From: Flavihumibacter soli | Lineage (GTDB): Bacteria > Bacteroidota > Bacteroidia > Sphingobacteriales > Sphingobacteriaceae | Reading direction: 5' to 3' | NCBI RefSeq assembly: GCF_010692725.1 | Contig: NZ_JAAFZB010000088.1 | Span: 62,001 to 126,000 of the forward strand | Length of the DNA: 64,000 nt | In this document: one piece after another, positions 35,597 through 43,770 of the stretch | Numbering within the stretch: position 1 is the first letter of the stretch | How the letters are laid out: each line of letters opens with the position of its first letter | Made by a program: the position numbers and the translations under genes | The notes under the pieces: model-generated | Database searches by the model: none | Told to the model about the DNA's origin: nothing | What the model saw: only the letters and a program-made list of their open reading frames with translations

Positions 35597-35603
35597 CCTC
35601 CTT
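35597..35603 (-). promoter_or_regulatory. Canonical Shine-Dalgarno of hsp20
   Basis: On the minus strand AAGGAGG lies 8 nt upstream of the ATG at 35588. Most genes in this window have no such site, as expected for Bacteroidetes, so this one stands out and may give high or specially controlled translation. Confidence 0.8.
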
Positions 35604-35724
35604 TTTAAAATAATTTATTGTTTGTTTGTTCTAGCAAAACAATCAATATACCAATTAGCTTTACTTGGTAAACTGATTCAGCTACCGAACAAAATGACGT
35701 TTAAATAATTCGGAGAGGGACAAA

Positions 35725-36159
35725 TTGACATTTATGAACCTGAATAATTTTCATTATAAAACCCCTGTCGCAATTCGATTTGCTGATATTGACGCTTTTG
35801 GACATGTGAACAACGCAGTATACATGACGTATTTCGAAATTGCCCGCTCCAATTACTGGAATGAGGTAATTCATTGGGACTGGGGAAAAATGGGCATCAT
35901 CATAGGGCGGGCAGAAATAACTTATTTGAAGCCCATTGTATTGAAAGACGAAATTTTCGCTTATGTGCGTACTTCAAGAATTGGCAACAGTAGTTTTGAC
36001 CTCGATTATATTTTAGTGAGGATGACGAATGGCGTGGAGGAAATATGCACAACAGGAAGTACCACCTGTGTTTCATTTGATTATGGGCTTAATACATCCG
36101 CCGCCATTCCCGATGAACACAGATCAAAAATGATGGAGTTCGAGGCACTGGAAATTTAA
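35725..36159 (+). CDS. Acyl-CoA thioesterase (YbgC/FcbC-like hotdog fold)
   Basis: A 144-aa protein with the 4-hydroxybenzoyl-CoA thioesterase-type hotdog signature: VAIRFADIDAFGHVNNAVYMTYFE, with the catalytic Asp in the FADIDAFGHVNN motif near residue 25. It hydrolyses short acyl-CoA or acyl-ACP thioesters in the cytoplasm. The start could be either ATG at codon 1 or 4. Its last 4 bp overlap the convergent mgtC-like gene. The substrate is unknown. Confidence 0.9.
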   Translation: MTFMNLNNFHYKTPVAIRFADIDAFGHVNNAVYMTYFEIARSNYWNEVIHWDWGKMGIIIGRAEITYLKPIVLKDEIFAYVRTSRIGNSSFDLDYILVRMTNGVEEICTTGSTTCVSFDYGLNTSAAIPDEHRSKMMEFEALEI

Positions 36160-36782
36160 AACTCAATTATCTCCATAGCAGTTAACAGCCTCTCTGTAAG
36201 CCGCTTTACATTCTTCTTGTTTCCCGACACTTCCAGCACCAGCTTAAGACGGTTATCCTTTTTGGAAATACTCTTTGAGCGAATTTTTAAACTGTATTCG
36301 CTTATCCAGCCTTCGGTTTTTTCGACATTACTCAGGTCGGCACTATTGAATGTAATGAAATATTTTCTCCTGTAATTTGAAATATCGATCAGGTCTTCAA
36401 TCTTTCCGAACAAGGAAAGAATCAGTAATACGAATCCGGAAACCAGAATTCCAAATAAATAATGACCTGTTCCTATGAGCATGCCTATTGCGGCCGCTAT
36501 CCAGATCACAGCCGCAGTTGTAAGGCCTTTAACGTCAAAACTTCCCTTAAATATGACACCAGCACCGATAAACCCAATACCGGTGATAATATTGGCGGCT
36601 ATTCGATCATCGCTGCCCCCGATCGTCTGTGAAACTAAAGTAAAGATCGTTGAGCCGAGTGTGATCAGAATAATGGTGCGAAATCCTGCTGACTTATTTT
36701 GATACTCACGTTCGAAGCCAAGAATACCTCCGCATAGAACAGATAACAGAACTTTAATAACTTCGTCAGAAAGAATTTCCAT
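36156..36782 (-). CDS. MgtC/SapB family membrane protein
   Basis: A 208-aa protein. The N-terminal domain (residues 1-125) has four or five membrane helices with the family motifs GGILGFEREYQNKSAGFRT, GIGFIGAGVIFK and GLTTAAVIWIAAAIGM. A cytoplasmic C-terminal ACT-like domain (about 140-208) follows. MgtC proteins modulate ATP synthase activity and Mg2+ adaptation in pathogens; generic members have unclear roles. It is a single gene, and its location away from corA and mgtE argues against a shared operon. Confidence 0.9.
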   Translation of the reverse strand: MEILSDEVIKVLLSVLCGGILGFEREYQNKSAGFRTIILITLGSTIFTLVSQTIGGSDDRIAANIITGIGFIGAGVIFKGSFDVKGLTTAAVIWIAAAIGMLIGTGHYLFGILVSGFVLLILSLFGKIEDLIDISNYRRKYFITFNSADLSNVEKTEGWISEYSLKIRSKSISKKDNRLKLVLEVSGNKKNVKRLTERLLTAMEIIEF

Positions 36783-36822
36783 AGCAGATCAAGGGGGGTG
36801 AATTCTAAAATACAAAAACTTG

Positions 36823-38235
36823 TCAGTTTATGAAATCCGGTATCATCTTACCAGGATTTAAAATGCCCTTCGGATCAAACGCATGCTTTATACCCCTCAT
36901 CAGGTTAAAATGCACTTCCGAATATTTTAGGGGCATGTATTCCCGTTGAACCAGGCCAATGCCATGCTCGCCGGAAAGCGTACCCCCAAGGCTCACTGTG
37001 AGTTCGAATATCTCCCTGATACCGTCTTTTAACTTTGACTGCCAGTCCTCATCACTCATGCTCCCCTTAATTATATTGACATGCAGATTTCCGTCCCCGG
37101 CGTGGCCATAACATACTGACTCAAACCCGTAGATTTTACCTATTTCCTTGATGCCATGGATTAATGCCGGTAATTCAGCGCGCGGGACCACAGTATCCTC
37201 CTCCTTGTAAACAGAATTAGATTTTACCGACACAGCCATCGTGCGTCGCATACGCCACAGTTCTTCTTTCTGAGCAGAGGAATCCGCTAAAAGAACGTCC
37301 GAACAACCATTGTCTTCCAAAACCTGGTTAATCACTTCCGCTTCCATAAACAAGGTATCAGGATTCGTTCCGTCCACTTCCACAAGGAGAAATGCTTCGG
37401 CCCCATCCTTCAGATCGAAACGGATGTGATCATATTCTATTACCCATTCTACTCCCCTGCGCTCCATAAATTCAAGCGCTGAGGGTGTGATTCCTGCCCT
37501 GAAAATGGCCGAAACCGCCGCACAGGCTTCTTCATTTGTCGAAAAGGAAGCAAGCATCAGCAGGTCATGACTTGGGCGCGAAATAAGCTTTACCACTATT
37601 TTAGTGATAATCCCCAAAGTCCCTTCCGATCCAATCATCAATTGAGTAAGGTTATAACCCGAGGCGTACTTTAACGTGTTCGCACCGGTCCAGATGATGT
37701 CGCCGGACGGTAAAACTACCTGTAAATTTAAAACATACTCCCTGATTGTACCATATTTCACTACCCTTGGGCCGCCACTCCCATGAGCCATATTACCGCC
37801 AATAAAACAGCTGCCTTTACTGGAAGGATCAACCGGATAAAGCAGGCCTTTTTCCTTAACCGCATTTATAAATTCCTCGGTAATGACTCCGGGCTCTACG
37901 GTCGCCTGCAAATTTCGCTCATCAATAGTGATGATTTTGTTAAATCTCTCCATGGAGATTAGAAGGCCTCCCTTAACAGGTAAAGCGGCACCACTTAAAC
38001 CGGTTCCACCTCCCCTCGGCGTTACAGGAATAACGTGTTCATTACACAGTTTCATTAACTCCGAGATCTGCTCCGGAGTTTCTGGCTTCACTACAACTTC
38101 CGGGTAATACTTCAGATCTTCGGTCTCATCATGGGCATACTTTTCTAGCTGATCATGATCCGTCACTACATTCTCTCCGCCTACTATGTTTTTGAACTGC
38201 TCGGCAATGCTGGCTGAAATCGGTTGATAAGGCAT
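36823..38235 (-). CDS. FAD-linked oxidoreductase, GlcD/D-lactate dehydrogenase type
   Basis: A 470-aa protein with an N-terminal FAD-binding PCMH domain: VTPRGGGTGLSGAALPVKGG (near residue 75) and the DPSSKGSCFIGGNMAHGSGGPRVVKYG flavin loop region. The C-terminal FAD-linked oxidase domain ends with YGHAGDGNLHVN and SGEHGIGLVQREY, the latter two typical of GlcD and DLD. It should oxidise a 2-hydroxy acid such as glycolate or D-lactate, passing electrons to the respiratory chain or a partner protein. No GlcE/GlcF partners are adjacent. The gene starts directly after the folB stop. Confidence 0.9.
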   Translation of the reverse strand: MPYQPISASIAEQFKNIVGGENVVTDHDQLEKYAHDETEDLKYYPEVVVKPETPEQISELMKLCNEHVIPVTPRGGGTGLSGAALPVKGGLLISMERFNKIITIDERNLQATVEPGVITEEFINAVKEKGLLYPVDPSSKGSCFIGGNMAHGSGGPRVVKYGTIREYVLNLQVVLPSGDIIWTGANTLKYASGYNLTQLMIGSEGTLGIITKIVVKLISRPSHDLLMLASFSTNEEACAAVSAIFRAGITPSALEFMERRGVEWVIEYDHIRFDLKDGAEAFLLVEVDGTNPDTLFMEAEVINQVLEDNGCSDVLLADSSAQKEELWRMRRTMAVSVKSNSVYKEEDTVVPRAELPALIHGIKEIGKIYGFESVCYGHAGDGNLHVNIIKGSMSDEDWQSKLKDGIREIFELTVSLGGTLSGEHGIGLVQREYMPLKYSEVHFNLMRGIKHAFDPKGILNPGKMIPDFIN

Positions 38236-38601
38236 TTATCTGTTAAAAATTAATTCAATTAAGGAATTTTCTACCTGTCCCGGCAAGGGCGGATTCATTT
38301 TCCGTATGCTCACCCTGATGGACTTAACTGCAAGGAACTGGTGTCGAACTTTTTCGAGTATCGCATGCGCGACTGTCTCTATGAGTTTTCGGGGAATGTC
38401 CATTTCACTTTTCGTAATTGTAAACAGGCGCTCATAGTTTATCGTGTGTGATATTTCATCACTATTGCCACTATAAACTTCAATTTCCGTTTCCAGATCG
38501 ACAATAAATTCACACCCAAGGACTTGCTCCTCCGGATAAAATCCATGAAAGGCAAAAAAACGCATTCCCTGTAAGGCTATCTTCTGCCGGATTGGTCCCA
38601 T
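38236..38601 (-). CDS. folB: Dihydroneopterin aldolase
   Basis: A 121-aa protein with the FolB signature: ALQGMRFFAFHGFYPEEQVLGCEF at the N-terminus, YERLF with the conserved Glu/Tyr region, IETVAHAI in the middle, and a C-terminal SIRKMNPPLPG in which the catalytic Lys lies. It cleaves 7,8-dihydroneopterin to 6-hydroxymethyl-dihydropterin and glycolaldehyde in folate synthesis. Glycolaldehyde can be oxidised to glycolate, so its coupling with a GlcD-like oxidase immediately downstream (0-bp gap) may be meaningful. That link is inference. Confidence 0.94.
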   Translation of the reverse strand: MGPIRQKIALQGMRFFAFHGFYPEEQVLGCEFIVDLETEIEVYSGNSDEISHTINYERLFTITKSEMDIPRKLIETVAHAILEKVRHQFLAVKSIRVSIRKMNPPLPGQVENSLIELIFNR

Positions 38602-38726
38602 ACAGGCAAAAATATAATATTAGACGGATTAAGCGGCTTCCCAAAGCGTTTTTCATACGGTATTTTCAGTTGAAACGGCCAATAACTTATTCAATGAAAT
38701 TGCTAATTTTGAAAAAACAGAACTCT

Positions 38727-39944
38727 ATGTCATCCTTAACTGCTGAACAGCAAATACACCGGTCGTCGAAAAAAGATCTTTACGAAGCACCTGACTATTA
38801 CCAGATTGATGAACTTTTAAGTGAGGAACATAAACTTGTCAGAGATACTGTTCGCGATTGGGTTAAAAAAGAAGTAAGTCCGATAATCGAAGACTTTGCC
38901 CAGCGGGCGGTCTTCCCCAAACATTTGCTGAACGGCCTTGCCGAGATCGGAGCGTTTGGCCCGACAATTCCCGCAGAATACGGCGGCGCAGGTCTCGACT
39001 ATATCTCCTATGGATTGATCATGCAGGAAATTGAACGCGGTGATTCAGGCATCCGTTCCACTGCATCTGTTCAGGGCTCATTGGTAATGTACCCGATTTT
39101 TGCCTATGGATCCGAAGAGCAAAAGCAAAAATACCTCCCAAAATTGGTCTCCGGCGAGTTGATAGGATGCTTTGGATTAACGGAACCCAATCACGGATCC
39201 GATCCTTCAAGCATGGAAACCAATATAAAAGACCATGGAGATCATTTTCTCCTTAATGGTGCCAAACTGTGGATCTCCAACTCGCCTTTTGCCGACATTG
39301 CTATTGTGTGGGCGAAAGATGAACAGGGTGAAATCCGCGGACTCATCGTGGAAAGGGGTATGGAAGGATTTTCAACCCCGGAAACACACAATAAATGGAG
39401 TCTTAGAGCTTCAGCCACCGGTGAGCTTGTATTCGATAACGTCAGGGTTCCAAAAGAAAACCTTTTACCCAATGTGAAAGGTCTGAAAGGTCCCCTGGGT
39501 TGCTTAAACCAGGCGCGCTACGGAATTGCCTGGGGTGCCCTCGGAGCTGCAATGGATTGTTACGACACCGCGTTAAGATATTCCAAAGAAAGGATACAAT
39601 TCGACAGGCCAATCGGCGGATTCCAGTTACAGCAGAAGAAGCTTGCTGAGATGATCACGGAAATAACAAAAGGCCAGTTGCTTGTATGGCGTCTTGGCGT
39701 CCTTAAGAACGAAAATCGTGCTACCCCTGCGCAGATCTCGATGGCTAAACGAAATAGCGTAGAAACAGCTATAAATATCGCCAGAGAGGCTCGCCAGATG
39801 TTAGGTGGAATGGGTATAACCGGTGAATTTCCAATCATGCGTCATATGATGAACCTGGAATCAGTTCTCACTTATGAAGGAACCCATGATATTCATTTGT
39901 TGATCACGGGGATGGACGTCACCGGTTTGAATGCGTTTAAATAA
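38727..39944 (+). CDS. Acyl-CoA dehydrogenase (glutaryl-CoA dehydrogenase-like)
   Basis: About 405 aa from the ATG at 38727 (MSSLTAEQQ). The longer frame from 38592 overlaps folB and has a non-conserved N-terminus. It has the FAD-binding segment GCFGLTEPNHGSDPSSMET (near residue 145), RYGIAWGALGAAMDCYD (near residue 270) and a C-terminal TYEGTHDIHLLITG containing the catalytic Glu in glutaryl-CoA dehydrogenase position. This predicts a soluble flavoprotein oxidising an acyl-CoA, with glutaryl-CoA the best guess because of the YEGTHDIH motif. A strong bidirectional terminator follows. Confidence 0.92.
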   Translation: MSSLTAEQQIHRSSKKDLYEAPDYYQIDELLSEEHKLVRDTVRDWVKKEVSPIIEDFAQRAVFPKHLLNGLAEIGAFGPTIPAEYGGAGLDYISYGLIMQEIERGDSGIRSTASVQGSLVMYPIFAYGSEEQKQKYLPKLVSGELIGCFGLTEPNHGSDPSSMETNIKDHGDHFLLNGAKLWISNSPFADIAIVWAKDEQGEIRGLIVERGMEGFSTPETHNKWSLRASATGELVFDNVRVPKENLLPNVKGLKGPLGCLNQARYGIAWGALGAAMDCYDTALRYSKERIQFDRPIGGFQLQQKKLAEMITEITKGQLLVWRLGVLKNENRATPAQISMAKRNSVETAINIAREARQMLGGMGITGEFPIMRHMMNLESVLTYEGTHDIHLLITGMDVTGLNAFK

Positions 39945-39960
39945 CAGTTTTTCAATACTG

Positions 39961-39996
39961 AAAAAGAGATGCTAGTCTAGAGTGGCATCTCTTTTT
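39961..39996. terminator. Bidirectional intrinsic terminator
   Basis: AAAAAGAGATGC (39961-39972) pairs with GCATCTCTTTTT (39985-39996) around a 12-nt loop, with A and T runs on both sides. It serves both the acyl-CoA dehydrogenase and the convergent SMR transporter. Confidence 0.88.
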
Positions 39997-40007
39997 TATG
40001 CGTTGGC

Positions 40008-40334
40008 TTAGGATGAAACCGCTTTCAAACCGATGATTGAGGAAATAAGCGTTGTAAGAAAAAATATACGCCAGAAAGTAGCCGGTTCTTTAAAGATAAA
40101 GATCCCAACAAGCACGGTTCCAACAGCTCCAATGCCTGTCCAAACCGCGTAAGCGGTGCCTATCGGCAAGGATTGAGTTGCCTTATAAAGCAAAAACATA
40201 CTGATCGAAAGACAAACAAAAAAACCTGCCATCCAAAAGTTTGACATCATTCCGGTTGTTTCCTTAGCCTTACCAAGACAGGACGCAAAGCCTACTTCAA
40301 ACAATCCGGCAATTACTAAGAGTATCCAATTCAT
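40008..40334 (-). CDS. Small multidrug resistance (SMR) family transporter
   Basis: A 108-aa protein with four membrane helices. Helix 1 carries the essential Glu in GLFEVGFASCLGKA (Glu near residue 14), helix 3 has PIGTAYAVWTGIGAVG, and helix 4 ends in SSIIGLKAVSS. The helix 1 sequence resembles the SugE/Gdx subgroup, which exports guanidinium, more than EmrE. It works as an antiparallel dimer coupled to proton influx. It is single and convergent with the acyl-CoA dehydrogenase. Confidence 0.9.
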   Translation of the reverse strand: MNWILLVIAGLFEVGFASCLGKAKETTGMMSNFWMAGFFVCLSISMFLLYKATQSLPIGTAYAVWTGIGAVGTVLVGIFIFKEPATFWRIFFLTTLISSIIGLKAVSS

Positions 40335-40643
40335 ATATGCTTCATGATTTTGCGGTTGTATTCAAATTGCCGTTTGATCCGGCAATAACGCCACAATGAT
40401 AGCTAATACCTTCATAATTCTTATCAGAATTCTGCTAAAATCGGCCCGGTTGCAACACCTGAAATTTATTCCGAAGGATATGCAGATACACTTTCCATCG
40501 TTGGTAAAATTACCGGCTCGAAAAATCCATTTCCAAATTGACTTCGCTATTCGCATAGCGCTTATCACAAATTGTCTTAATACTCGGGAATCGTTTTATT
40601 ATTCAGCTAATGTTAATAGTTTTGCCGCTGCATTCCACCGCCT
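40335..40643. other. Intergenic region between the SMR gene and the EnvC-like gene
   Basis: About 310 bp separates these divergent genes. Short frames on both strands overlap each other and have poor composition. I see only a -7-like TAGTTTTG at 40617-40624, 19 bp upstream of the EnvC-like start, and no repeat or RNA gene. Confidence 0.55.
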
Positions 40644-41903
40644 ATGTTCCTGAAGAGATTTCTACTGTTATTTTGCCTCATTCTAATTTCCGCACAATCG
40701 TTTAGTCAAAGCAGCGCCACCCTTAAAAAAAGAAAACAGGCTTTAAATCGGGAGATCGAAAACCTCAAACGCAGCAGGAATAAAATTGATAAAAGTAAAA
40801 AGCTATCCCTGCAGGAGATCAAATTAATCAATGCACAGATTAGTCTTCGTGAAGAAAAAATCAACACGATCAATTCGGAAGTAAAGCTCCTCGATAATCA
40901 GATTCAGGATAATACCAGCGAGGTGCGAAGTTTACAGGGTCAACTGGGTAAATTAAAGTATGATTATGCTAAAATGCTGCAATTCGCGCAGCTGAATAAA
41001 AGCGCCTATAATAAATTGATGTTCATTTTTGCTGCTGAAAACTTTAACCAGGCTTACATGCGGTTAAAATACCTTCAGCAAGTTACTTCGTACCGTAAGC
41101 GCCAGGCAGGATACATTCAAAAAACGCAGAGCAACCTGAAGGTTCAGATCAACAGGCTTGATCAGAACAAGCGGGAAAAAACGTCTTTATTACAGGATCA
41201 GGAGGCTGAAAAACAAAATCTTGGAAAGGATAAAGCAAACAAATCCGATGAACTGGTCAAACTAACCAAACAGGAAAAGTCGATTCAGCAACAGCTGTCA
41301 AAAAAAGAGAAGCAGGCTGCCGCGCTTAATAATGCGATTAAAGCGGCCATTCAAAAAGAGATTTTGGCTGCACAGCGTCGCGCCGCCGAAGCTGCAAAGG
41401 TTGCTGCTGCCAAGGCCAAAGCAGCAAATGTCAAGGCCCCTGTTGCAAAGCCACAGTCGAAAGGAACTTCCATTCTCGCTTCAAGCCCGGCTGACGCCAA
41501 ACTTTCAAGCAGCTTTGCAGGGAACCGGGGCCGTCTGCCGAAACCCGCCAATGGTGTTATTGTCGAAGGCTTCGGATCGCACAAATACGGAAATGTAACG
41601 GTTTATAACCCGGGAATAAATATTAAAACAGCTCCGGGAACTTCGGTACACGCAATATTTGAGGGTCAGGTCTCAAATGTTGTTTTCATTGTCAACTCAT
41701 ATACCGTGATCATACGTCACGGAGAGTACTTTTCAATCTACTCGAAGTTGAAAAGCGCCAGTGTCTCAAAGGGACAAAAAGTATCAACAAGGCAAGCCAT
41801 CGGGGTAGTCGCGACAGATGGTTCCGAAGGGACTACTGAACTTCAGTTTCAAATCTGGAAAGGCGGAACACCAGTTAATCCCTCTGGCTGGGTTGGTGGA
41901 TGA
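40644..41903 (+). CDS. EnvC-like murein hydrolase activator (degenerate M23 domain)
   Basis: A 419-aa exported protein. A signal peptide ends near SAQSFSQ (residue 21). Long coiled coils follow (about residues 25-120 and 160-240), then a Lys/Ala-rich linker (about 245-280) and a C-terminal LytM/M23 domain (about 305-419). The zinc ligands of an active M23 peptidase appear to be missing: the first HxxxD position reads NPGIN and the HxH position reads LQFQIW. It should therefore activate a periplasmic amidase, as EnvC does for AmiA/AmiB during septum splitting, rather than cut peptidoglycan itself. Confidence 0.9.
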   Translation: MFLKRFLLLFCLILISAQSFSQSSATLKKRKQALNREIENLKRSRNKIDKSKKLSLQEIKLINAQISLREEKINTINSEVKLLDNQIQDNTSEVRSLQGQLGKLKYDYAKMLQFAQLNKSAYNKLMFIFAAENFNQAYMRLKYLQQVTSYRKRQAGYIQKTQSNLKVQINRLDQNKREKTSLLQDQEAEKQNLGKDKANKSDELVKLTKQEKSIQQQLSKKEKQAAALNNAIKAAIQKEILAAQRRAAEAAKVAAAKAKAANVKAPVAKPQSKGTSILASSPADAKLSSSFAGNRGRLPKPANGVIVEGFGSHKYGNVTVYNPGINIKTAPGTSVHAIFEGQVSNVVFIVNSYTVIIRHGEYFSIYSKLKSASVSKGQKVSTRQAIGVVATDGSEGTTELQFQIWKGGTPVNPSGWVGG

Positions 41904-41935
41904 CCTTCAATCCTCGCATTTGCGGGAAACTAGGA

Positions 41936-43744
41936 TCAGTCAGGGATCTCTATACCCAACTGCTTTAGCAGCAATGTGGCATTAAACGTCGTGCACTCAC
42001 CCCTTTTCAATTTATAGTCAAACTGCATTTGTTGTCCCTGCACACGAATGTCGAAATAAAAATTACGAATGTAATCCGGGTATTCGTTTGCGAGATGCGC
42101 TATCTGAAGATCATGTGTAGCTACTATCCCAACACCTTTTTCGGCTATCAATTTTTCAATAACAGCTTTTGATCCCCGATACTTATCTACTGAATTGGTT
42201 CCTCGAAGCATCTCATCAATCAGAAAGTAAACTTTCTCTTCTTTTTTTAAGACTTGCAACAGCAAAGCCAGGCGGTCAAGTTCAGCTTTAAAGGTCGAGG
42301 TATTTTCATTTAATGAATCCCTGATGCGCATATAACTGAAGACCATCATCGGGCAGAGCCTCATGGAGGCAGCACAGACAGGCGCACCAGACAGGGCAAG
42401 AACAGTGTTAATACCCAGGGTTCGGAGAAATGTAGACTTCCCGGCCATATTCGACCCGGTGATAACATCAATCTTTAATTCATTTTGAAGAGAATAGTCA
42501 TTCAGCACCCTGGTACTGACCGGAATTAGCGGATGGCCAATATCAGTAGCAGCCAGGGTATAATGCTGGTCGTCGGCAATTTTTGGAAAATGGTACTCAG
42601 GATGGTTGATCAGTAAGCCTGCCAGGCTTAATAATGCTTCAAAATCGGCGACCACGACAAAAGCAGCTTCTATGTGGTGACCATTCTTTTGTTTCCACGC
42701 CTCTATGGCAAAATATTGTCTCAGGTTCCAAAGCATGCTAACCTTCAGGATAAAGCCAATCAATGGTACTGAACCCAGATTCATTCGGTTAACTAACGTT
42801 GACAGCTGTTTGATCTGCGCTGAAATACCAGACTTCGAGCCCTGATTTAGACGGTCTCCGTACTCTCTGCACAGCACAGACTGCCATTTTTCGTTTTCAA
42901 TAAGTCTGAAGGAATCTGCAAAGCTGGAAAGAGTGATCCCCGCCTTGAAGATGAGTTGTTCCGATCGTTCCGTGAGATTACTTGTCTTTTGAATGATAAA
43001 AAGGTTAACGACAGCAAGAACAATAACTGCTATCCATACCTGCGGCACCATCAGCGAGGATATTACCAAAGCTATAAATATCCAGCCGGCGATCTGAACA
43101 TAGTATTTCAATGCGGCCGATATTGGCGGAGTTCCGGCGCTAAGGTAATGTGTCAGGCGGCTGATATGATCGTCGCTTCGCGTATTTTCAGGAAGAAGCC
43201 GGGCTTGAAATTGCGCCTTCCATTCCGCCTTTAAAGAAATCTCACGAATCCCCTCCTGTCTTAATCGTATAATTGGCGTTTCCGAAGGATGTAATAACCA
43301 ATCCGCGAGTTTCGCATTGCCGATCATCGTCGAACACCTGTTTACTAAGTGAAATAAGGAGCCACGGCCGAAAATATCAAGATCGGCTGTATAAACATGA
43401 TGGTCATCCTGCCAGTCAGATCCATCATGATACATATTCTTATAGCTGCCGATGCTGGCTATTTCATTTTCGTTAACCGCCCGCAAATTTTCAAAAAACT
43501 GCCTCTCTTTTTCGTGACTGCTTTGCCTGCTGACGAGCCACCCGAAAATGATAACTACCAGGAAAAAGACGAGTTCGGTAAGCCAGACGAGCTCAAATCT
43601 CAGGGACTGATAGAGCAATAAAAACCCAAGGACGATTGCACCAAGCCTGAGGAACGAGTAAGTATTAATCATTCGTGCAGCCCGCTTAACTTGTTGTTCC
43701 GCTAAACCAATCTGCTCGTGATAATACTTAAGAGCCTCAGACAT
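41936..43744 (-). CDS. Membrane-anchored MutS-like ATPase
   Basis: A 602-aa protein. Two hydrophobic segments occur at residues 30-48 and 53-70, and a further pair near 215-250. The C-terminal MutS domain V has Walker A TGSNMAGKSTFLRTLG (near residue 432), FSYMRIRDSLNENTSTFKAE, Walker B VYFLIDEMLRGTNS and the ATHD signature. The mismatch-recognition domain I (with its Phe-x-Glu) is absent, so it is not classical MutS. The core and clamp are reduced. Such proteins are widespread in Bacteroidetes but uncharacterised. It follows lysA by 26 bp and is probably in the lysC-lysA operon. Confidence 0.85.
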   Translation of the reverse strand: MSEALKYYHEQIGLAEQQVKRAARMINTYSFLRLGAIVLGFLLLYQSLRFELVWLTELVFFLVVIIFGWLVSRQSSHEKERQFFENLRAVNENEIASIGSYKNMYHDGSDWQDDHHVYTADLDIFGRGSLFHLVNRCSTMIGNAKLADWLLHPSETPIIRLRQEGIREISLKAEWKAQFQARLLPENTRSDDHISRLTHYLSAGTPPISAALKYYVQIAGWIFIALVISSLMVPQVWIAVIVLAVVNLFIIQKTSNLTERSEQLIFKAGITLSSFADSFRLIENEKWQSVLCREYGDRLNQGSKSGISAQIKQLSTLVNRMNLGSVPLIGFILKVSMLWNLRQYFAIEAWKQKNGHHIEAAFVVVADFEALLSLAGLLINHPEYHFPKIADDQHYTLAATDIGHPLIPVSTRVLNDYSLQNELKIDVITGSNMAGKSTFLRTLGINTVLALSGAPVCAASMRLCPMMVFSYMRIRDSLNENTSTFKAELDRLALLLQVLKKEEKVYFLIDEMLRGTNSVDKYRGSKAVIEKLIAEKGVGIVATHDLQIAHLANEYPDYIRNFYFDIRVQGQQMQFDYKLKRGECTTFNATLLLKQLGIEIPD

Positions 43745-43770
43745 AACTCATTACTATTCGTTAGTTAAAC

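Noticed and set aside
40396-40653. 85-aa plus-strand frame and an opposing 68-aa frame
   Set aside because: Mutually overlapping, AT-rich and without protein-like composition; the region is better read as a divergent spacer.
41936-43744. DNA mismatch repair protein MutS
   Set aside because: The mismatch-recognition domain is missing and membrane segments are present.
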